51,366 bases of DNA, taken from NCBI GenBank assembly GCA_023091735.1, contig JALKBU010000290.1, forward strand, positions 1 through 51,366, in the 5' to 3' direction. Each line of letters begins with the position of its first letter. The stretch's first letter is position 1. Positions 30,379 through 41,596 of this stretch are shown here, piece by piece. The notes beneath the pieces are model-generated. The model was not told the origin of the DNA and did no database searches. It saw only the letters and a list, made by a program, of their open reading frames with translations. Both the position numbers and the translations under genes were made by a program. This stretch comes from Trichomonas tenax. Its lineage: Eukaryota > Parabasalia > Trichomonadida > Trichomonadidae.

Positions 30379-30665
30379 ACTATCCCGATAGTTAAGGTTA
30401 TTATATCGGCTATGAAAATAACCTTAATCATTATTTTCCACTCAATTCTTCTCAAAATACCGATTGTTGGTATAGCTCGGTCCCGACTTCGCCAAATATT
30501 GGCTTCCGGGGGCCGACTTCCCCATCGGTGTTCGAATATTCCAAATTATCGCGGTTTTCTCGAAAATCTCGGTCTCCGAGATAATCATACAATATTCCAC
30601 ATTGTTTTGGCAACTCAAAATGCATCAAAAGCATATAAAAATCGACCCGATTGTCGCAATCGGGT
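30379..30665. other. GC-richer block packed with short hairpins
   Basis: Within 290 bases I find ACTATC/GATAGT (30379-30392), TTAAGGTTATT/AATAACCTTAA (30392-30427), ATACC/GGTAT (30457-30473), GCCAA/TTGGC (30491-30503), ATCTCGG/CCGAGAT with a 3-base loop (30566-30582) and ACCCGATTG/CAATCGGGT with a 3-base loop (30645-30665). CCGACTTC occurs twice (30483 and 30513). Both strands stay open over much of it, but neither translation looks like a known protein. The density of tight GC-paired stems suggests a structured RNA or a palindrome-rich repeat. Confidence 0.45.
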
Positions 30666-31257
30666 ATAGTTATCTATACGACTTCCAATAAATGCGTAAT
30701 ATTTTTCATCAATAATAATTTGCGACTTTTAGTTAAGCATTACTCAGTCAAAACACATAAATTTACTATTCAATTACATTTCTCTTACCTTATTAGTTTT
30801 ATGAAAATTATTAAAAGATTTGGTCAAAAGACGGAATTTTTCCAACAATGTTCATAACACAATCTCACACTATCATACATGATATCATGAATGCATGTTT
30901 TATGCTGCAATCAGCAGTTTTTTCATTGACATTTATTAATGCTCTTTAGATATTGAGAATCACACTTTACCGTCAGGTCAAGTAGCTAGATATTTTTCTC
31001 ATGCTTCAAAGGATCTACAATCACACTTTGATGTTTTATATTTTTTATCTCAGCGATTAAAGTTTTTTGAGATCTTTTTTATCGACATATTCTATATGGC
31101 ATGTTTAAGCTATATGTTCAACCGATTTGATTTCCAATATTCAGAACGATAGCGATGACGATAGACACCTATATCTGCAAATGATATAATATCTATATTT
31201 CGAATAAAATCGAGAAAAGATATTTTGAATAAGTCTGTTCGGTTTTAATTTCAGTTT

Positions 31258-33243
31258 ATGTCAACGGATGCGCCAAATTATAATGTGAGTATACCGGAAA
31301 TTCTTTCACCGTTCGCTGAGATAGAAGAAATAATATGGTCAATCAATAGCGAGAACTATCCTGCTTCGCTGGAAGAGATATTAAATTATATATATGATAA
31401 AACAGTACCAATAACACATATAATAAAATCGCTTTCTGCAGCTGGCATGAGGAGGTGGAGATCACTGAAGCATTATTTGGACTTAATTGAATATATTCAT
31501 AAATTATATCCTTCAATTAAACTTGACAACTTAATTTCGCATGGATTTAAATGCTTTTTAAATGCAACAGATGCTGAAAAGGATTATTATATCAATCACA
31601 TTTATGAAAATGAACTTTTAAACGCAATCGCATTTGATAAGCTTGACTTTCTTCAAGAACAGATCACTAAGCCAGGATTTGAATTCCCTAAGGAGACAGT
31701 AGGCAAAACAACACTCAATGCACTCGATTTCGCTGCATTTCACGGCTCTTTAACGTGTTATGTTTTTTTGCAAATGAACGGCTTCAATCCAACAGTTCAA
31801 GACATGCCATTATCTATGTGCGGAGGAAATATCACGCTGATGAAATCAATAGAAAGAGCTTTAGACCAAATATCACCGGAAATAGGCAACAACAAATTTA
31901 AAGGATGCTTCAAATATGCAGTGAAATATCATTGGAACAAAATGATTGAACTTTCGCTGAAAAACTTTGATGGAATGAAGGAAATAAATGCTTTCATTGC
32001 ATTGAACAAATACTATAACACAAAGGCGGCATTCTTCCTTTCATCACACAATGTTTGTGAAGCAGTTCTGAAGCCATACAAACTTCACGACCATCTTCCA
32101 TTTGAAGAATTTGCTTCGTATTTTGCTTTCTTGAATGACGTCGAATTGCTTGAAAAAGTCGTCAATGCACTGGATGTTCCAATCAAGCATGAAGACAATG
32201 GATATATGGTCGAAGTTAAGAAGAGAATGTCCCAGATCCACTCATTCTATGGTCATAAACAGATCATTAAAATCTATGATGAAGAAGCGCATAACTATCA
32301 CAAGTGTGAGTATCCACCTGTTGCACACGCGCTATTGAATCATAACATCGATATGCTGATCTACTTGATTCCTAATGGCGCATCGATCAACTTCACATTC
32401 AACTACGAAGGAGTTCCATATACTCCTTTGAGTTACGCGATTAAGACGAAGAACGAACAATTCGCTTCAATATTGATCGCTGGAAATGCAAACATCTATT
32501 ATCTCCAAAAGGACGGAAAGAAGAAGACCGGTAATGGTGTTATCAACAACTATTACTCCTACGAGATGTTCCTTTACGCTGTTAAATATGGTTTAATTGA
32601 AACAGCCAAATTATGCATTTCCAAAGGAGCATCGTTATTAAGGAACATTTTACATATTGAAGAAGACTCTCCTTATCCTGTTCTAATGCATACTCCACTT
32701 ATGTACTGCGTCAAGAAGGGATACATGGAGTTAGTCATCGTCTGTTTGGACGCCAAAGCCGATGTCAACACGAGATTCGAGAAGTATCCAAACTTTTACA
32801 TGTCACCACTCAAATACGCGTGCAAATACGGACACTACGACATTGCTAAACTTCTCATCGAGAAGGGGGCGAACGCTGACGATCATTTAACGTCTTCCTC
32901 TCGTTATCCTTTCAACACTCCTTTGTCTTTCGCTGTAATGAGTGGAAATCTCGAACTTGTTAAACTGTTGATCGATTCCGGTGCATCCATTATGCACATC
33001 ATCAAGAGGTACTGCAGATTCGAGACAAGACAGAACGGTTCATTGTTCACTTGCTTAGATTTAGCACAAGAACTTGGACATCAGGAAATTGTCGATTTCC
33101 TGCAAAGCCAAGGTGCTGCGCCAATCAGAGAGTGCTATGCACAACTTCTCAAAGAGAAACACTCAAGGGAAAAAGAACAATCTGAAGATGCGGCGCAAAA
33201 ACATGATAAATCACTTCCAGCACCAGATGGCACCGAAAACTAA
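31258..33243 (+). CDS. Large ankyrin-repeat protein with DUF3447-like N-terminus
   Basis: 661 residues, ATG at 31258. Residues 1-130 are a helical, repeat-free region; about 115-190 (NELLNAIAFDKLDFLQEQI, then LDFAAFHGSLTCYVFL) resembles the DUF3447/ankyrin cap common in trichomonads. Residues 190-340 are divergent, and a clear array of about seven ankyrin repeats runs from 350 to 625, e.g. YTPLSYAIKTKNEQFASILI, HTPLMYCVKKGYMELVIVCL and NTPLSFAVMSGNLELVKLL. The tail (625-661) is hydrophilic and charged. The role is protein binding, partner unknown. The 3' half has higher GC than the 5' half. The fragment at 18760-19160 looks like a truncated relative. Confidence 0.92.
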   Translation: MSTDAPNYNVSIPEILSPFAEIEEIIWSINSENYPASLEEILNYIYDKTVPITHIIKSLSAAGMRRWRSLKHYLDLIEYIHKLYPSIKLDNLISHGFKCFLNATDAEKDYYINHIYENELLNAIAFDKLDFLQEQITKPGFEFPKETVGKTTLNALDFAAFHGSLTCYVFLQMNGFNPTVQDMPLSMCGGNITLMKSIERALDQISPEIGNNKFKGCFKYAVKYHWNKMIELSLKNFDGMKEINAFIALNKYYNTKAAFFLSSHNVCEAVLKPYKLHDHLPFEEFASYFAFLNDVELLEKVVNALDVPIKHEDNGYMVEVKKRMSQIHSFYGHKQIIKIYDEEAHNYHKCEYPPVAHALLNHNIDMLIYLIPNGASINFTFNYEGVPYTPLSYAIKTKNEQFASILIAGNANIYYLQKDGKKKTGNGVINNYYSYEMFLYAVKYGLIETAKLCISKGASLLRNILHIEEDSPYPVLMHTPLMYCVKKGYMELVIVCLDAKADVNTRFEKYPNFYMSPLKYACKYGHYDIAKLLIEKGANADDHLTSSSRYPFNTPLSFAVMSGNLELVKLLIDSGASIMHIIKRYCRFETRQNGSLFTCLDLAQELGHQEIVDFLQSQGAAPIRECYAQLLKEKHSREKEQSEDAAQKHDKSLPAPDGTEN

Positions 33244-34165
33244 TGTATGTTTATTAAATATTTATTATCTGTACATTCGAAATCGAAAATATAGTTCATA
33301 AAAAACACTATTGAAGTATACGAACAAATCTAAGGTGCATAGCTTCTTTATATCAATGCATGAAAAATGGCAATATTAATGGTAAATTTAAAGCAATTTT
33401 TAAATGGTTTCGATAATATATTTCGATGAATAAAATGTTTTGAAGCGGAGTTAGCGAGGAAAATTCTTTTTCATATGATAAAAGTACTAAATATGAAGAG
33501 AGAATAAAAATAATGGCAAAAAAAATCTTTTGAAAACATACTTATTGAATATTTTGATATAAAAATAACAAAAATCGAAAATATTTAAAATATATAGTCT
33601 AAATAGTATATAGATATTAAATAAATTGAAATTTTGAAATTGTAAATAATCAAAAAAATAATTTTGTAATTTTGCTCTATTAATAAATCTAACATGGGAT
33701 AAAATTTTTGAAAGAAAAAGTGGTTTCTTGTAAATTTACCAAATTGCGATTTCGAGAATATTGACATTAAGAAGTGATGTATAATCTAAACTTTCAATAA
33801 TTCCCCACAGTGGTGATAGTCTGAAAATTCCATGAAAAACAGAAACTACATATAGTGCCATTTATAAATATAGACAAAAATTAACGAATTATTTTGTGAA
33901 CTATGGTAAATAAACATTTCCTATCCATATTTTTCTCATTGAATTGAAATGTAAGAACTTTTCAATAAGTGAAAAAACAGCATCTACATATGTTGGCAAT
34001 AATGTTTTTAGTGTCAATAAGTTAATAGCAAAATTGAGAATAAATTTACCGAGAAATGATATATAAAAACTCCAAATATGAGGTTAAAATGAAATATTTT
34101 TCAATCTTTGAAAATCTCACAAAAGTTTGTGAACTTTATTTGTAAATTTAACTCTTGCTGAAATT
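33244..34165. other. AT-rich intergenic DNA, no gene seen
   Basis: No protein-like frame, long repeat or motif cluster found. The word CGAAATTATT-type AT runs dominate. Confidence 0.5.
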
Positions 34166-35002
34166 ATGCTCTTTAGAGGTTGTTTAAATATCTGGTACAA
34201 AAAGTGGCAATTAAGTTTTTTTAAAGAAATGTTTAGGAGCTTTATGAGGCAGTTACACGATGTGGCATTTGAAATTCGATATCGTGCTATGCTGCCGAGT
34301 TGGGCGAAATGGTTAAGAGACTTGATTATATTTTTGCAATTAAGTAACATGGTATTTTTCTATACGATCGATTTTTGCAAATTAAGTAACATGATCGAAA
34401 GGAAAACATCGACATTAGCGATTTTCAACAATGCTTTACTGTTTAACTCTTGTATGTACTTCAAAAATGAACCATATCGTTCTGCTTTGGTTTTAATCAC
34501 TTGCCAGATAGTTATTTTCTTGAATTATGTCAGATACTTGTATAAAATCAAGCGAGGGAAGCACGTAGGCAAAAATGTTTTATTCCTTTATATGATGCTT
34601 TACGATTTTTTCACTCCTCTCTATCAAATGAACATCTTCTACAGATTTGGACAACAAGCATTCCTTCTTCTTCGTAACTTTTGCCTTAATAATATACTCA
34701 CATTAACAATGCACATGTCAGGTATTTTATTTACGTCTTTTCTTGATATCATCTGCGCTATTTTCTACAGACCGAAGGTTTTCCTCGATTACAGTTTATT
34801 GGACAAGCAAACTTGTGCAACAGATTATAGTTTTTACTGGGCAAAGTTTTTCTTTGTCCTCGCTCACATATTATTCGCGGAACACACCCATTACTTCGTT
34901 CACATTGCGATTTTCTCCATTTATCCGATTTTTATCATTTTTATAATATTTAGAAGAATTGCTTATGGAGTCTGTATAATTAGAATATACATTCTAGAAT
35001 AG
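34166..35002 (+). CDS. Multi-pass membrane protein, possibly truncated
   Basis: 278 residues, ATG at 34166. A cytosolic N-terminus of about 50 residues (WQLSFFKEMFRSFMRQLHDV) is followed by five or six hydrophobic segments at about 53-72, 108-128, 142-160, 182-203 and 225-265, and a very short C-tail. The style recalls the N-terminal membrane region of the large trichomonad receptor-type nucleotide cyclases, but no catalytic domain follows, so it may be a truncated copy. That link is a weak inference; it may equally be an independent membrane protein. Only one frame is open and the length is well above chance, but expression is unproven. Confidence 0.5.
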   Translation: MLFRGCLNIWYKKWQLSFFKEMFRSFMRQLHDVAFEIRYRAMLPSWAKWLRDLIIFLQLSNMVFFYTIDFCKLSNMIERKTSTLAIFNNALLFNSCMYFKNEPYRSALVLITCQIVIFLNYVRYLYKIKRGKHVGKNVLFLYMMLYDFFTPLYQMNIFYRFGQQAFLLLRNFCLNNILTLTMHMSGILFTSFLDIICAIFYRPKVFLDYSLLDKQTCATDYSFYWAKFFFVLAHILFAEHTHYFVHIAIFSIYPIFIIFIIFRRIAYGVCIIRIYILE

Positions 35003-35027
35003 GATCAAAGTGTTGAAGTTAAAGGCA

Positions 35028-35231
35028 CTACTTTTTAGCTTCAGTCAAGTCATAAATGTCAGTTTTTTCCCGGCAATAAAATTTTCTGCCATATGATTTG
35101 GCGCCAACTATCAAATCATTAAATTTGTTGTCATATGTCATTAAAATCAACGTCGAATAAAGTGGAATAAGAATTTTGGTTTCTTTATTATATTTTAGAA
35201 TTTGGATTAAAAATATAGCACTACAATGCAT
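35028..35231 (-). CDS. Small open frame of unknown function
   Basis: 67 codons from ATG (35231) to TAG. The C-terminal half is polar and protein-like (MTYDNKFNDLIVGAKSYGRK, FYCREKTDIYDLTEAKK). It converges on the membrane protein with 25 bp between stops. No family or promoter motif is recognised; it may be a gene fragment or chance. 35232-35803 holds nothing that I can support. Confidence 0.22.
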   Translation of the reverse strand: MHCSAIFLIQILKYNKETKILIPLYSTLILMTYDNKFNDLIVGAKSYGRKFYCREKTDIYDLTEAKK

Positions 35232-35803
35232 TTACTATTTAATGGGTTATTCATATTTACTTACCAAGGATAGATGTAATGATGAATGCTTGATATGATG
35301 AAAATTAAATAGAATTGTTAAATTATATGGCGATAACATTATTAAAGTGAAGAGTTTACATGATAAAGATATAGAGTATATATGATAATTCATTAAGGGT
35401 CAAATCAGATTGGAATTATATGGATCAGATAGGAAGTTATGAAGCTTACAGGAATGGGCAAATCAAAAAAAAGTGATATGCATTCCAAATTGCTATAAGT
35501 ACTTAAAATATTAAGATTTTCGAAAAACTAAATTATAGAATAATAATAGATTTAGGTGAGATAATTCAAATTCCTTTCAAAATGATCACCAATCCACTTT
35601 TTCATATTGATATTATGATATAAAAACAAAAAAATATCGAATATACCACATCTTTCCTTAAATTTTTAAACTCAAAACAAACACAAACAAAACGGGTTTG
35701 AAGCAAATGTCATTATTTTGATTGTATATCGAAAATAATTCGCAAAGTTATTTAAGAGAGCTATAAATTTTACAGTATTAGTATGAGTAGTAATGCACAA
35801 AAC

Positions 35804-36880
35804 TTAAAGTTCGGCAAGTTCGTCTTCATCCTTAACATCTTCACGCTTAGGTTCACCATGGGAATCTTCTTCCTCCTTCTCCCTCTCGGCATGATCTTCT
35901 TTGCCCTTTGGCTGGATGAAGCCTAAAGCGAGCGATAAAATGATGAATAAAATACCAATGACACAAAGAATAATTTCCCAGGTCAAGTATAACTTCCACT
36001 CGTGTAAGAAGGCAACACCAACGATGACGCCGACAATTAATTGACCAAAAGGAACGAGATTTGTGCCGAATGAACCTAATCTTGAAACCAAGAAGAGAAG
36101 GCACTGAACAGCGACACCAGAGACCAAGACGCCAACCATTACAGGCCAAAGCCAAGCAATTGGTGGTGCTTCGTTGACCATTTTCGTAATTTTCTTTGGA
36201 CCATCGAAACAAAGCATCCAAACAGCATTCCAAATAACAGAAGCGAACAGCTGAATGACAACACCTGTTGTAACGTCGGAATTAGGGCATTTCCACTTAT
36301 AGAAAACTGGAGCAATGCCAAACATAACGACAGAGATGAAAACCAAGAAGTAGCCCAACAGCATCTGCTTGAATGAAGCGCCTGTTGAGTCTGCGTGTCT
36401 GAATGAAGGAACGCCACATAACGCGACACCGACAATCGACGCTAAAATCGACCAAAGCTTCATCCACGTGAATGGCTCGTCCGAAAGTACGAAGTGTGCC
36501 ATGATTGCGCCAGCGCCTGTTGAGATTGGAAGCATAATCTGGACATTGGCTGAAGATACCCACTTCTGGGCAACAGCAATCAAACAATGGGGTGTGCCTA
36601 AGTTCAGAAGTCCATCAATCAGCATCCAAACAATTGGCATTACACCACTTGTAAAATGTGCCTTCACGATCTGCCTGTAAACGCCGTCCTTGTTGATTAT
36701 CAGTCTAACTATCAACAGGCCGACAGTGAATATGAAGCCGAAGAGCATTCTGAAGGTTTGGAATAATCCAGCGGAGAAATAAACTAAGCCTTTGGCAACA
36801 AATGCATAGCTAGCACCATAGAGTGTCGCGGCGACGACGAAAATAATCGCCGACGAGACACTACATTTCATACTCTGCAT
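35804..36880 (-). CDS. EamA/drug-metabolite-type membrane transporter
   Basis: 358 residues, ATG at 36880. Ten hydrophobic segments fall in two five-helix halves, the usual EamA/DMT layout; typical features are GASYAFVAKGLVYFSAGLFQ in helix 1-2, the helix 3-4 region ending LSDEPFTWMKLWSILASIVG (E-x-x-x-x-x-x-x-x-G) and its echo in the second half, FLHEWKLYLTWEIILCVIGI. A long acidic and basic tail (about 320-358) rich in Glu, Lys and Asp is probably cytosolic. The family exports or exchanges small metabolites, amino acids or nucleotide sugars; the substrate cannot be told from sequence. The gene stands alone, 0.8 kb from the membrane protein. Confidence 0.9.
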   Translation of the reverse strand: MQSMKCSVSSAIIFVVAATLYGASYAFVAKGLVYFSAGLFQTFRMLFGFIFTVGLLIVRLIINKDGVYRQIVKAHFTSGVMPIVWMLIDGLLNLGTPHCLIAVAQKWVSSANVQIMLPISTGAGAIMAHFVLSDEPFTWMKLWSILASIVGVALCGVPSFRHADSTGASFKQMLLGYFLVFISVVMFGIAPVFYKWKCPNSDVTTGVVIQLFASVIWNAVWMLCFDGPKKITKMVNEAPPIAWLWPVMVGVLVSGVAVQCLLFLVSRLGSFGTNLVPFGQLIVGVIVGVAFLHEWKLYLTWEIILCVIGILFIILSLALGFIQPKGKEDHAEREKEEEDSHGEPKREDVKDEDELAEL

Positions 36881-37567
36881 TGTGATTTTTTAAAAAATAA
36901 AAAATTATTCATGGACTAAACTTCGAATTTGTACCTGTGATCACCCAAAAAGGGTATATTTGTGGTCAAATCGCGAAAAATAAAAAATTTGCTTCATTAT
37001 CGTTAATTTTTGAAATTTTGTTAAAATTCAAATGCGCGTAGGGTAAAGATATCAAAAACGAAGTAAAATTTATGGTTTTCAATATATTGAGAGAAAATTT
37101 TTTCATCGTTTTTCTGTAAATAATTCAAATCGAAGACAACGATAATTACACATTCAATATTAAAAAGTGATAAATCTCTTTTTTAGAAATCTTCCATTCA
37201 CTCTAGCAAGAAATATTCACGAGATTAAAAAAAGTGAGAGTAAACAAAGGGGCTCCACTTTTTTTCTTGTTGACCTTTTTGAATTTTGCGATTTTTAACG
37301 AGTAAACCCCCTTCCTCAACGAATCTGATGAAACATTTACGTGCTTTTTGTGGGTGCTGATTCTAGTGGTGCAATCTGTTTCATGATCTTAGCAAGGTAT
37401 TACTTAAACATGATATCATATGATTACAAACAGAAACCCATTACAAATCATTAATAGGCTTCTGTTATGAATCTCTTTGATGATTATAACAAATAGATCT
37501 CACTATTATAGCGTTCGCTCGCTTATTTTTGCAAGAGTTCCCCTAGAAAAATCAAAAAATAGAAAAG

Positions 37568-37642
37568 AAAAAATACGCTACGCGCAGGAGTCAAACGGCA
37601 TTCCTTTGCCCATATATCGAGCATACCTAACGTTATGCTACC
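37568..37642 (-). other. tRNA-like Pol III relic 3
   Basis: On the minus strand TAGCATAACGTTAGG resembles an A-box, with a possible 4-bp D-stem (GCAT/ATGC), then TGCTC-GATATAT-GGGCA, a possible 5-bp anticodon stem with a 7-base loop, a B-box-like GTTTGACTCC, and a T-run at 37573-37568. The D- and anticodon stems overlap, position 33 is not U, and the T-stem hardly pairs. It is more likely a tRNA-derived relic than a working gene. Confidence 0.3.
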
Positions 37643-37695
37643 ACAGGTTCACACAAAATTTGCTCATTGGTAACATTACATATCAAATTTTCGAC

Positions 37696-37758
37696 TTTAC
37701 ATGACAAATATCAGATAATAAGTGTCGAAAATGGTGACTTTCCTTATTTTACATGTCA
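37696..37758 (+). promoter_or_regulatory. Two TTTACATGWCA copies inside the 1-kb element
   Basis: TTTACATGACA at 37696-37706 and TTTACATGTCA at 37748-37758, same orientation, 52 bp apart, both exact. No intact gene starts nearby on either strand. Confidence 0.4.
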
Positions 37759-38289
37759 AAATTCGCTGAAATCTCATTGAGGCATTGAGATCCTCAAGTT
37801 AAATAGACAAGCAAATGCTATAAACATACTCAGAACCCCTGAAAAGCACCAATTTCTTATTAAAATAAATGGAAATACTAAATAAATTAAATTATTGCTT
37901 TTTTAAAAATACAAAAACAGAGTCTCATATTCTTAAAATAATAATCTATAATCACACTGTTTATGAATGTATTAATTATAATTGATTTTGTTAATATATT
38001 TATAAATTCTGCGATTTAATATAGGCTACATTTATATTATTAACATGCAGTTATACCTACAATAGATAAGATAAAAGAAGAGCTTCCATCATCTTCCAAT
38101 ACAAGATAGTGTTTGTTTAAGCAAAATCATATTGGATTAGCGGCTTCGTCTTTGTTTGCAGAGATATTATTGATACCGCTGTAAACAGAACCCCAGAAAG
38201 GCGCGTAAATGTTTTATCAGATCTGATCTATAGGGGGGTCACTCGTTAAAAATCGCAAACTCAAAAGAGTAAACGAGAAAAAAATTCAA

Positions 38290-41200
38290 GGAAACAAAGG
38301 TGTTTCAACTCTCAATTTATGGTCCTTTTCAAAAATAATTATATATTTAGAATCTACATATGATACTGTTATTAGAATAAACAACTAAAAGTACCCTTAG
38401 GTAAACAAAAATGCTATGCATATGATTGCTAATTCATATACCAAAAATTAAGCGTTTTTATTTCTGAACTTTCGGTTATTTATGACTCTCGAGCTAAAAT
38501 TCGATTTTTTTAAAGAAAAAATGAGTCTTTATTTTCATGCACTCTGGACGGATTTTTCCAAAAAAATAAATCGACAAAAAGACACCATTAATACTTTAGC
38601 ATTAATGTGCCAATCTAATTTTTAGAAATATCATCAATGATTCATTTTATCCAGATAATATTGTTCTTTTCAAATGAAGGATCACAACCACATCAGGACA
38701 TACTAATACAGACTGAATAACACATTCTAATATACTATTGTTGCATGATAATTCTGAGATCTTTCATTTCTATGATATACATTGAAATGCAAGTCTCTAA
38801 AGCAATACTGTCATTCATTGTTAATGCAATATTCGATATTATTGGTATTCATGAAAACAAAAAACCTTTTTTGAAATTTCAATATTATTTTTTATTGATA
38901 ATCTGCATTAATTTCAAGTTTTTCCAATATCAAACTGTTAGACAATACTATATTCAACTAACAAATTGGCACAAAACAATGTAACGGATCACTCCAAAAA
39001 ACGTATTTCTGACAGGCTCATTATGATGCAACAGGAAGAAAATTAAATTTCATTAACATTGATTGTAACAATGATATTTTTGCTATTTAAAGTTTAAATG
39101 CTGCTTTGAGTGACACATCTTAAGGGGTACAAACAGAATTTGGATTGCCTGCATGTTACATAATGTATTAAGATAATTTAGAATATTTATCAAAATTGTC
39201 ACATATTGCATAATAAATATTAGCATTGAAGCTTGGAACTTAGACAATTCTTTTTAAATTTTTGGTTATGAACTATCTAAGTTGGAAATATGAGAAATTA
39301 TGAAGATTATAATGTTGAATTATTTGATATTACAAAAAGTAATGAATGTATAGGTATGATGTATAACAGTTTGGAAACAAATGTGTTGTAGACCATCGCC
39401 CCGCTCAGTCACAATATAATATAAATAGGACGACGAAATATCAAAAATATTAAGTTAATATATACTAGTTAACAAAATATCAACAACGATTAGATTAATA
39501 TTAGAGATTGGCATTAAAGAAATTGTTGGAAATCAACATAAGACGACTAGTACACCAAATCAAGATCAATAATCAACGAAATGCAGCTGTAAACCACAAG
39601 TTCATAAAGCTATCGATACTCACACTATATTTTTATAATTGTCAGCAATATGGAAACAAAATAATAAAATTATAAATTGAACTAAGATTTCTGATGCGAT
39701 TAGTGGAGCGATCGTTTCGCTTCTACGCAGGTTATTAGATATCTTACACGAACATATGCTATATAACGTAATAAATGCCTGTTTAAACTGAAAAGCAGAA
39801 ATCGCCATTTTCTCCTGTACAAATGTAGAGGAAACACGTAATCAGAGACGATAATGACGGAAAAACGAACATGTAAACTGGAAGTCATTCAAATATTTTT
39901 CCCAAAAACAAAAAGACATAAAAATCATACACAGATCTAAAAGATATAAACGACTGCAGCAACATTTCAGCGAAATTTTACGCCGAAATCGAAATTGATA
40001 AAAAGGTGCAAAAAGAGGAATTGCACTTTTAATCGCAAGAAAGTGAATAAAAACAAAAATCAGTTTGAATGAAGCAGGCTTCAAAGTCCCAAAAAGTTCT
40101 ACGAGACACAAACACCTCTTGAATTTGATATTTCATAGTTAAAATGTGAAAAGATGTTTTTATTCTGTCATTGATCTTTTGATAACTTTACAATTTGTTG
40201 TTCTATCAAATGGCCCGCAGTTTTCAAAATAAAAATATAGGATTTTATAATATTTTTGATCCTATATGTCTATTAAGCATATTGTATTTTAATTTTTTGA
40301 CACAATCTAAAATGCGGTTAATCGATTTACTAAAAATATACAAAACAAAATAATTTGTTTTTCAGTCTTCGGATATAAAACAGAACTTTTCAGATACATT
40401 TTGATTCAAAAAAAGACATTTTCATTTTTTAATTAATATTCGATTATATTGTCAATAATATAGTCTATTGTTTCAACAAAAATCGTTAATTCAAAATGCT
40501 CGAAATTGCTCTACATTAAAATTTTTTGATTTCTTTTTGTTCATTTTTTGTTTTAAACAATCTGATCTTCTCTTAATCACATATCATAAAATCATTGAGT
40601 TACAACACATATATTATTTTTTTATATAAAATCCATTATTTCGCTTTCTATTGTTAATATAAGATAGAAAAATGTGTTCTAAGTAGAATTATAGCTTAAA
40701 AATAGTTGAAAATTGATCGAAAAAGAACCTTTTAATATTATGTGAAATTGGTTAACTTTAACAGTGGGGTTATTTTATTCTCTTGGAAAAGAAGGATATA
40801 TGATGGTTGGCGCTTTGGAAAATGCACAATATATCAAAACATTTCATTGATTTAACGGACAGCTTTAACTAAACCTAAAATGATTAATATGGCTCTTTGG
40901 TTGTTGAACTGTGGAATTCTAATATAGAATAAGGTTAATAAAATATTTTTTTTTAGGATATTTTTGTGATTATACCCAAAATTATATTTGGAAAATTATT
41001 ATATGGATCATAGGCATACTAAATTTATTATTAAAATGTTTTTTATTTTTGCCATGTAATTTTTGACATTTAACTATTTTATCTTCAATTTCTCATTAAA
41101 ATCAATGTTTTGCTCCATCAAAAATCATAACATCTGTTGCTATATCATCAATATATGATATTGACAATGATTATTTGTTTTTATATATAACATGGTGATA

Positions 41201-41596
41201 TTTTTTTCTATGAATTGAAATCAATGAATCATTAAAGAACTATCAAAGAACAAATTTATATATCCATAGCCATTAGAATCTAATATGTCAATAGTTCATG
41301 ATTAAACTTTGTATAATGAAACATTATAAAATCCATTTTGAACTAAAACAACATAACCAATCGTCATTTTGCCATTATGTGATTTGATTCATCGGCTAAA
41401 GATTACATAATCTTTAAATTTCCATTTTGATTGAATTGAATTTTTCTTGAAAATATAAATGAGAGATAAATAGATGCAAATTAGCGCTATGTTGGTTCTG
41501 GTTTTTATTATGATATAGTCAAAAATAAATAAACTCAACAATTATTCAAATAAATAACAAATTAACTGTTATGAACAGTCTAATAATAAAAAAATG
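38290..41596. other. Long AT-rich gene desert
   Basis: 3.3 kb without a supported gene. Open frames at 38745-38984 and 39620-40111 have the Ile/Phe/Tyr-heavy make-up expected of random AT-rich DNA and no family features. A short hairpin AAAGATT/AATCTTT sits at 41398-41415. No long inverted repeats or motif clusters are visible. Confidence 0.45.

Larger units (their letters stand above)
37259..38285. mobile_element. ~1-kb element with inverted ends
   Basis: Bases 37259-37311 and 38234-38285 are reverse complements at about 80-85 percent, sharing TTTGCGATTTTTAACGAGT and a CCCCC run. Similarity continues inward for about 60 more bases at lower identity, including ACATTTACG followed by a G/T-rich stretch. 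The ~0.85-kb interior holds no complete gene; 38055-38190 has protein-like codons broken by stops. It carries the third tRNA-like relic and two TTTACATGWCA copies. Inverted ends are seen; mobility is inferred. It is unrelated in sequence to the 2.3-kb element. Confidence 0.6.

Noticed and set aside
30042..30669. Open frames on both strands near 30 kb
   Set aside because: They overlap palindrome-rich DNA, where one open strand makes the other open too; no family features.
36139..36680. Open frames overlapping the EamA transporter on both strands
   Set aside because: Shadows of the transporter; they lack hydrophobic periodicity and plausible starts.
38745..40111. Several 60-90-codon open frames
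   Set aside because: Composition is that expected of random AT-rich DNA; no motif or promoter element nearby.
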